From Symbiodinium natans (lineage: Eukaryota > Sar > Dinophyceae > Suessiales > Symbiodiniaceae), in the NCBI GenBank assembly GCA_905221605.1, contig CAJNDS010002102.1, positions 415,147 to 479,146 on the forward strand: a DNA stretch of 64,000 nucleotides, in the 5' to 3' direction. The notes below the pieces were generated by a model. The model did no database searches. It saw nothing but the letters and a program-made list of their open reading frames with translations, and was not told the origin of the DNA. Both the position numbers and the translations under genes were made by a program. Numbering within the stretch: the first letter of the stretch is position 1; the number at the start of each line of letters is the position of its first letter. This document shows positions 57,990 through 64,000 of this stretch, piece by piece.

Positions 57990-59265
57990 TAAGGGGGTTC
58001 AAGGGGGGTAGGTACCTAGGGAACCTTAGGGAAGCTTAGGGAGTTTTAGGGAGAGGCAGGGAGTATAAGGGAACCTCGGGTTACATACACCCCTTGAACC
58101 CCCCTCCCTTAAGAACCCTATAAGGAGGTTGCCTCATCCGCTGTTCCCTGTGAGGCTCGGTTCCCTCGACCCTTTGAACACTTCCTAAGCCAGGATCCTG
58201 GCCACTAGACCCTAAACCCTAACCCTAAACCCTAACCCCTGAACACCTTAACCCTTAACCAAACCCCTAAACCCTCAACCCTAAACCCTAAACCCGAAAC
58301 CTTCAACCCTAAACCCTAAACCCTAAACCCTAAACCCTAAACCCTAAACCCCTAAACCCCGTAAGCAGGATCAAGAAACCAGGATCAAGGGGGCACTTCC
58401 GGGTTTTCCCACCCTTAACCCGAAACCCTAAACCCTTAACCCTTAACCCTAAACCCTAAACCCTAAACCCTAAACCCTAAACCCTAGACCCTCCAAGGAA
58501 GCCGGCGTCGCCAGGGGCACCGCTCTCAGATTCTTGGAGCCTGCAGCAGGTCTGGAAGTCGAGAGAGGTTTTGGGGCTCTTAGGGTTTAGGGTTTAGGGT
58601 TTAGGGTTTAGGGTTTAGGGTCTAGGGTTTAGGGTTTAGGGTTTAGGGTTTAGGGTTAGAGGTTAGGGATCGTTTTGGTTGCTTAGGTTTCTTAGGGTTC
58701 TTAGGGGCTTTTAGGGGTTCGTAGGGGTTCTTAGGGAGTTGTCATGACAGTTACAGTTTGAGGATGGTTTAGGTTTTAGCCTAAACCCTAAACCCTAAGC
58801 CCTAAACCCTAAACCCTAAACCCTAAACCCTAAACCCTAAACCCTAAACCCTAAACCCTAAACCCTAAACCCTAAACCCTAAACCCTTTAGGGCTTCTAG
58901 GGCTTGACCTTGAGGGTAGTAGTGAGAGAATACGAGAGAATCGCCACGTTGAGCCACGCACACAGCCACGCTGAGCCAAAAAGGGCTTCAACGGACAGTT
59001 GCTTCAAGTTGATCCTGAACCCTAAACCCTAAACCCTAAACCCTAAACCCTAAACCCTAAACCCTAAACCCTAAACCCTAAACCCTAAACCCTAAACCCT
59101 AAACCCTAAACCCTAAACCCTAAACCCTAAACCTTTGGACTGATTCCTGGACCCCGGTTGGAAGGCAGACTGGTATTGGAAGGGAGCTGGCTCATAGGGA
59201 AGTTGTAAACCAGCAGAAAAATCCAAGATGTTGTACTCATTGGATGCACTAACCGTTTGATCCAT
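57663..59265 (-). CDS. Probable membrane protein, 5' exons on the minus strand
   Basis: Exons by phase and splice fit: 59,265-59,133 (ATG start, MDQTVSASNEYNILDFSAG), 59,021-58,909, 58,551-58,490 and 57,782-57,663. Exon 2 carries a hydrophobic stretch (LFGSAWLCAWLNVAILSYSL) and exon 4 another (ACFHICRLLCVFLHLTLGW). The intron between exons 1 and 2 is only TTTAGGG repeats. More minus-strand islands follow further left: about 55,590-55,400 (for example DDPLILLGVAHYVFACLRWL, or in another frame a hydrophobic stretch), 53,245-53,150 (SHNAHLYTPENRQMFKDIL) and 50,745-50,662. If they belong here, the gene's exons interleave with those of the plus-strand topoisomerase. No family recognised; exons 1 and 2 are the firmest. 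Confidence 0.5.
57987..58113. mobile_element. Inverted-repeat element after the last topoisomerase exon
   Basis: TTAAGGGGGTTCAAGGGG on the left and, on the other strand, TTAAGGGAGGGGGGTTCAAG from the right end, with G-rich repeats between them (GGGAACCTTAGGGAAGCTTA). Confidence 0.55.
59022..59132 (-). repeat. Intron made only of telomere-type repeats
   Basis: 111 bp, on the minus strand AAAG|GTTTAGGGTTTAGGG ... GGGTTTAG|GGTTCAGG. Both GT and AG lie within TTTAGGG units, and splicing joins the two exons in frame. Confidence 0.65.
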
Positions 59266-59389
59266 GTTGCATGTCACGAAGTGATGCAACTACTGTAAAT
59301 CATGCAGATTATTACCTTTATACATAGCCGTAAAAGTGCTTATTTATCACATGCTCATCAGGCGTTCATTTTCGTAGTGCTTGCCGAGC
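59266..59389. promoter_or_regulatory. Short divergent intergenic region
   Basis: Only 124 bp separate the ATG of the minus-strand gene (59,265) from the ATG of the U-box gene (59,390). It is AT-rich and array-free, in contrast to its surroundings. A shared bidirectional promoter is inference; no TATA-like motif is certain. Confidence 0.4.
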
Positions 59390-62300
59390 ATGGCGATGGC
59401 CGGCAGTGAAGGAAGTGCTGAGTCCAAGAGAAAGGCATTCAACGAAGATGATCAAGACCTCAGCGAAAAGATTGTATGTATGAGCAACTAGGAGATTGCA
59501 TATTGACACCTTATTTATTTTCTTGGGAGGGGAGGGGATTGACTGGGAATGGTGTCCTCCATTGCATTAGCTCTCATATGCCATTTTGGGGATCTATTTT
59601 TTTGGTGCCTCAGAAGCTTCAAGCTTGTTTGATCTTGGATTTGTGTTCTCACTTGCAGTTCGATGTACTTCGATGTTAGAACACCTAGGTTGAGTTTCGT
59701 AAACCTTAAACCCTAAACCCTAAACCCTAAACCCTAAACCCTAAACCCTAAACCCTAAACCCTAAACCCTAAGCCCTAAACCCTAAACCCTAAACCCTAA
59801 ACCCTAAACCCTAAACCCTAAACCCTAAACCCTAAACCCTAAACCCTAAACCCTAAACCCTAATCCGACGGAGAAGATTGCCAAATATCTCGCCCTCGAT
59901 GCAGACACCGTGCTGAATCATCTGGCCAAGCGACGGCGCACGGAAGGCACCTGTGGCCACGAGGCAGATGGGTTTAGGGTTTAGGGTTTAGGGTTTCGGG
60001 TTTAGGGTTTAGGGTTTAGGGCCGCAGAGGCAGATGAAGCAGCAATGGCGTCGGTAGCAACTTGGACAGAAGACTTTTTAAGCTGGCGGGATGGGATTGT
60101 GGTGGCTTGTGCCGCATCAGATCACGTGCAAATGGGACCATGCAGATTCAAAAGTGGTATGGAAGGTTTGATTGCCTTTTTTAACCTGCGTGGAAAACAC
60201 TATCCCAGAAAACTGAAAGCTTCTCCATAGTCATCGTCATTCCCCAGAAACCTATCACATTTGCTGATGTTACCAGCATTGTTTTCCTGCTGTTGCTTTA
60301 TGTTGTTTGTGAGTCATGCACAGTCAGACTGCAACGTGACATTTTGTTGCGACTTATTGTCCTCCCTTAAGGAAGGTCCCCTCTCTAAGGTGAAACGCTT
60401 GTTGGAAGATCCAGAAGATCTTTGCTGCCCCATCTCAAGATGTCTCATGGAGAACCCCGTCGTGGCCAGTGATGGCTACACCTATGACACTCTGTCATAG
60501 TTGGGTAACGCTTTACATTTTTTAGGGGTACTTAAACCCAATAAGGAATAAAACCTAAACCCTAAACCCTAAACCCTAAACACTAAACCCTAAACCCTAA
60601 ACCCTAAACCCTAAACCTACACCTAGGACAAGGAGAGCATTGAAGCAGCCTGGCAAAGGAAGAGAGTGTCGCCCATGACCAACAAGCCCATGAAGAAGAA
60701 GCAGGCTGAAAGTTGGTCAAAAAACAGTGGGACACCAGTTGTTTGTCCAGGTGTAGAACACATAGATGACATTCAGCACTGAAAAAGGGGCAATGTGACC
60801 AGAATCAGGTGGTACCTACACAAGACAAGAAAAGCGCGATTGTGGACTACAAGACCAAGACTGTGAATGAGATTCTCAAGATTCTCCCACGCATCCATGA
60901 CCGCGAATCGATCACCCAGCTTCTTCAACGCGCCGAAGGCTTCGTTCGCCCCTATGCCAAAGACAAATCCGAGCAAGGGAAGTTGAGACTTACCTCAATG
61001 AACGATGTCATGACTCAGTCATGACATAGTGTTACCTGCAGTAGACAGTTGCCTTAATCCTCTTGAGCATTATCTTTTTCTATCATCTCGAATCATCTCG
61101 AAGCATGGCAACATGACAAAGACGCAACGTCGCCAGCGAAGCTGGTGAGGCTACGGACATCGCGGTCTCAGAGGGTCCATGTTGAGGGTTTAGGGTTTAG
61201 GGTTTAGGGTTTAGGGTTTAGGGTTCCTAGCTACCTGACGTCAGACGCACAGAAATTGCGTTGCTTTTCGGTTTTGAGTTTCTTCGTGGGCTGAGGATCA
61301 CGCTCTTGCATCTGAAGGCTGATCTGCCCAAAGACTTGCGGGGGGATGCCATACCCGAGCTTCTCAGGTTGCTCTCAGAGAGGGAAGATGATGCCGGACT
61401 GAGGGAGGTCTTGAAGAAGTTTGGTGATGACCTGGCTCACCATGTGTCAGAGTTGAGTGATGACATGCTGGCCAAGCTTCATGCCCTTGCACCCAGTGAG
61501 AAGGTGTCCTCGATGCTAGCCCAGGAGCTGGCATGCAGCATGGCGAAGATGAAGAGTGCTGCAGGCGTGAAATCCTTGTGGCAGATCCTCAAAAGGCTTG
61601 CCGCGACGTGTGAAGCGGCCGAAGCTCAATCGGGCCAATGGTGTGCAGGAGAGGCCTGTGGACTGTTCTTGGCGGCTCATCCGAAATTCAAAGCTGATCT
61701 CAAGGACCTGCCACTGGCAGCGCTGAGAAGCACCAACGTCTTCATGACAGATGCCTCAAAAGCCTCCGCGCGTGCCATGGAGCTTTTCCGCTGCGACCTG
61801 GGTCTTCCCAAAGTGAAGTCGGATGCATCAGTCTTGGCGCAGGTCCTGCTGGAGAGAAGCAAGCGCGAAGAGAAGGCCCAGAAGCAGAAGCTCTTGATGG
61901 AAGCGTATGAGTTGGATGAAAGCGATGCAGAGATCCGGACGGCCTTGATTCAGGCAGGGTAGAGAAGTTGCATGAAATGGCACTGTTGCATGAGGTGTTC
62001 AATAGGTTAAATATGGCAGAATGCGGTCTTTGAGTCAGCTCCTACAGCAGCCGAAAATCAGACCCAATAAGCCCATTTTGCCAGAGGTTCTCAGAGAGGC
62101 CTTGGAAGGGTCTGAAGGAGACTTTGACAAGGAAGACATGTTGCTCAGAGCGCTCTTTGCAGAAAATGACAAGATTCCTGAGGAGTTTCGGGAAGTCGGT
62201 GTTTGGATGGATTTAAGATAGTGTTTCGGTGACTTTCACCATCCATTTAGTTCGTTGGAGGACTTGTTGCCAAAGCTGTCGCTGAAGCTCAAGACGTTGC

Positions 62301-62761
62301 CACCTCAGCACTGTTTGGCACTTGCCAAGCAGCTTTCCTGCGCGGATCGCAAAGTGGATGGTGCCAAAGTGGCAGTCATGGCAGCAGAGGGCTTTGAAGA
62401 TGCCAACTCTGCCAGAGCCGCATATCTCTCAGCTTTTCAGATGGATCGACAGAATCAGGATGCCTTCCTTGGTGTCATTGATGCCTGTGGCTTTGCCGCT
62501 GAGAAGTGTCACCAGCTGGAGTGCCGCATATCCGAGATGTCCCAGCTGGAGCAGAAGCTCAAGATTTCTCAACAGAAGCAAGATCGATTCAACAAGAAGC
62601 AGCAGGAGGAGATCACCAACCTCCAGAGAGAGCTGGCCAACGCCACAGAGACGTCGGGCACGCTTCGTAGACAGCTTTTGGGCCAACAAGATAGGCTAGC
62701 GAAGCTTGAGCAGTCTGTATCTACTCTGAGGCACAATCCATTTTCTGGTATTAGATTCTAG
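59390..62761 (+). CDS. U-box domain protein (probable E3 ubiquitin ligase), nine exons
   Basis: Exons 59,390-59,473, 59,877-59,963, 60,030-60,165, 60,376-60,485, 60,627-60,704, 60,809-60,981, 61,245-61,953, 62,039-62,194 and 62,261-62,761; 677 codons in one frame. The U-box spans exons 4-6: EDLCCPISRCLMENPVVASD, GYTYD|KESIEAAW and VSPMTNKPMKKK, matching the fold that binds E2 enzymes without zinc. It is mid-N-terminal (about residues 115-165). Downstream are helical segments (TVNEILKILPRI, LPEVLREALEG) and a C-terminal coiled coil (SQLEQKLKISQQKQDRFNKK, LQRELANA). Introns: GT-AG (1, 3, 6, 8), GC-AG (2, 5, 7) and GA-AG (4). Intron 1 holds a CCCTAAA array (59,703-59,862), intron 2 is 66 bp of TTTAGGG repeats between 10-bp direct repeats, and introns 4 and 6 also carry arrays. 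Exon 2 might start at 59,874 (AAG ATT), and the exon 6/7 border is the least certain. Confidence 0.88.
59964..60029 (+). other. 66-bp U-box intron 2: TTTAGGG repeats between 10-bp direct repeats
   Basis: GAGGCAGATG occurs at 59,961-59,970 and again at 60,028-60,037. The interval is TTTAGGG repeats plus GCCGCA. Cutting as GAG|GCAGATG...CAGAG|GCAGATG (GC-AG) restores the frame. Confidence 0.8.
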
Positions 62762-63714
62762 ACCCTTTGGCTGGTAGTGTATCCTCTGCCAGCAGAAAGG
62801 TCAAAGGGTTTAGTTCGTGGGACGCCAATGCTTTTGCGTTGCGTAGTTTATCCTGTGCAAGCCACACGGGACCGGGGGGAAGAAAATGTCTTCAGAAGTG
62901 CTTGCGAAGCCAGTGATGTTTTTGATGCGCCCGCCAAACAAGTTGACTGATGTACGCACACAATTGAGATTTCAACTGACGTCAATTTGAGGCATGTTCC
63001 AAACCACGAAGCCAAGTAGTAAGTAGGGAAACCACGCGGTTGCTCCAAATGTTGTTGCCGGGATCGGGATAGATGCCAGACTCCCGGGTAAAGTTCGTTT
63101 TTTTCAGCTTCCGGGCTGTTTGACGCAGTGGCAACACCAGTTCGGTGCGCGTCACCAGGGACACTCGTCGATCCACCACGGCTGTTGCAGATACTATGAT
63201 GTTCGCACAATGGGCAGCTGGTGTACGCAAATCAGGTGGGTAGGCTGGCTCAAGCGAACCAACGCCGGTTGGATCCCAACGACCGACACGGCAACGAGGC
63301 CTGGGAGCAGGCGGAGGGGGGAGGCCGGGGTGGCACACGCGCGTTAGTCGCGTGCTGCAGGGGTGATGGAGGGGCGTTTGTGGCATGGTTCCCCAAGCGT
63401 CGGCGGAACCAAGGGGGCGGCAGGAAAACTGGAAAAGAATGGCTTTCCGGAAGGGTTCCACGGAAGATGGCGGCAATCGCTCTTGAATTTGCAGCGGTAA
63501 ATCCGTGATCAGTGTGTCAAGGCACAATACCATAGGTGCGAAGCATCCTGGGAGAAGTTTCGGGCCTACTGCAGCCCTTCTGCACAAGTGTTTATAGGGC
63601 TTAGGATCCAGGGTCCAGGCTTTGGGTTTGGTGGACCAGGTTCCACAGCAAACGCTACAGCGACACAACTCAGAAGCAGGGCCGTAGCACCTCAACCCCT
63701 CAAAACCCTCATCC
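62762..63714. other. Region downstream of the U-box gene; one possible minus-strand exon
   Basis: A minus-strand frame is open from 63,716 to 62,982. Part of it (about 63,205-63,050, VVDRRVSLVTRTELVLPLRQ) has protein-like composition, but no family is recognised and the rest is Pro-rich low-complexity. Not called as a gene. Confidence 0.35.
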
Positions 63715-63990
63715 ATCCGAAACCCTAAGCCCTAAGCCCTAAACCCTAAACCCTCAACCCTGAGCCCTAAACCCTAAACCCTAAACCCTAACCCTAAACC
63801 CTAAACCCTAACCCTAAACCCTAAACCCCCCCAAAAAACCCTAAACCCTAAACCCTAAACCCTAAACCCTAAACCCTAAACCCTAAACCCTAAACCCTAA
63901 ACCCTAAACCCTAAACCCTAAACCCCTGAACCCTAAACCCTAAACCCCAACCCTAAACCCTAAACCCCTCAGAACCCTAATCCATCCGGA
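63715..63990. repeat. (CCCTAAA)n array at the right edge
   Basis: About 35 units with a few CCCTAA and CCCTCAA variants and a C/A-run at 63,825-63,838. Non-repeat bases follow at the edge, so this is another interstitial array, not a chromosome end. Confidence 0.93.
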
Positions 63991-64000
63991 ACCAAGAGCC

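Larger units (their letters stand above)
52339..58490. repeat. Telomere-type arrays of both orientations filling the topoisomerase introns
   Basis: Main arrays: TTTAGGG at 52,341-52,400, 52,944-53,037, 53,285-53,315, 54,176-54,220, 54,487-54,608, 54,735-54,793, 54,904-54,972, 55,602-55,670, 55,805-55,872 and 56,033-56,072; CCCTAAA at 52,511-52,575, 52,685-52,830, 53,425-53,605, 54,043-54,107, 54,268-54,370, 55,938-56,005, 56,245-56,308, 56,465-56,682, 56,890-56,985, 57,098-57,190, 57,810-57,900, 58,206-58,365 and 58,418-58,490. Exons are the non-repeat islands between them. Confidence 0.9.

Noticed and set aside
63715-63990. A chromosome end
   Set aside because: Non-repeat sequence follows the array before the window ends, and similar arrays occur throughout.

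Overview
The window looks like nuclear DNA of a dinoflagellate. The reasons are: telomere-type TTTAGGG/CCCTAAA arrays scattered through the whole window instead of sitting at an end; introns with GC-AG and GA-AG borders beside GT-AG, often inside short direct repeats; a single-domain voltage-gated channel with an EF-hand; a membrane protein family that I associate with Symbiodinium-like genomes; and retroelements of three classes. No species can be named. All exon models below were spliced by eye from reading frame, splice-site and protein-motif agreement; there is no transcript evidence.

Layout. 0.56-2.07 kb (minus): a four-exon family 2 glycosyltransferase. 3.87-9.23 kb (minus): at least ten exons of a multi-pass membrane protein with a cysteine-rich C-terminal part. 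9.7-15.1 kb: a degraded LINE with a RING-finger ORF1 and a 700-base CT tract. 16.9-24.1 kb: an intact Ty1/copia element with identical 123-bp LTRs, an AATAC target duplication and a 2,094-codon polyprotein. 24.4-34.25 kb: a tyrosine-recombinase retrotransposon with split direct repeats (A1-ORFs-B1-A2-B2), encoding recombinase, a Trp-repeat/Cys-rich protein, a Gag-like CCCH protein and a methyltransferase-like/RT/RNase H protein, with the recombinase unusually first. 35.1-35.6 kb: a copia RT relic. 37.6-40.3 kb (plus): a four-exon voltage-gated channel. 42.4-44.1 kb (plus): a divergent four-exon actin. 46.7-49.4 kb (plus): a polytopic membrane protein with a conserved cytosolic domain. 50-59 kb looks like telomeric junk but hides two sets of exons: eight small plus-strand exons of DNA topoisomerase III beta, including a 10-nt micro-exon that completes the DCDREGEN motif, and minus-strand exons of a second gene that starts at 59,265. 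59.4-62.8 kb (plus): a nine-exon U-box protein. The last 1.2 kb ends in a CCCTAAA array.

The unifying observation is that telomere-type repeats sit in introns. In the G-rich orientation each unit carries both a GT (GG|GTTTAG) and an AG (TTTAG|GG), so an array is a ready-made intron. The first intron of the minus-strand gene at 59.0-59.3 kb appears to be only such repeats, with both splice sites inside the array. Other introns carry terminal inverted repeats (the channel's third intron) or MITE-like elements (the actin's third intron), so several routes of intron gain may be visible in one window.
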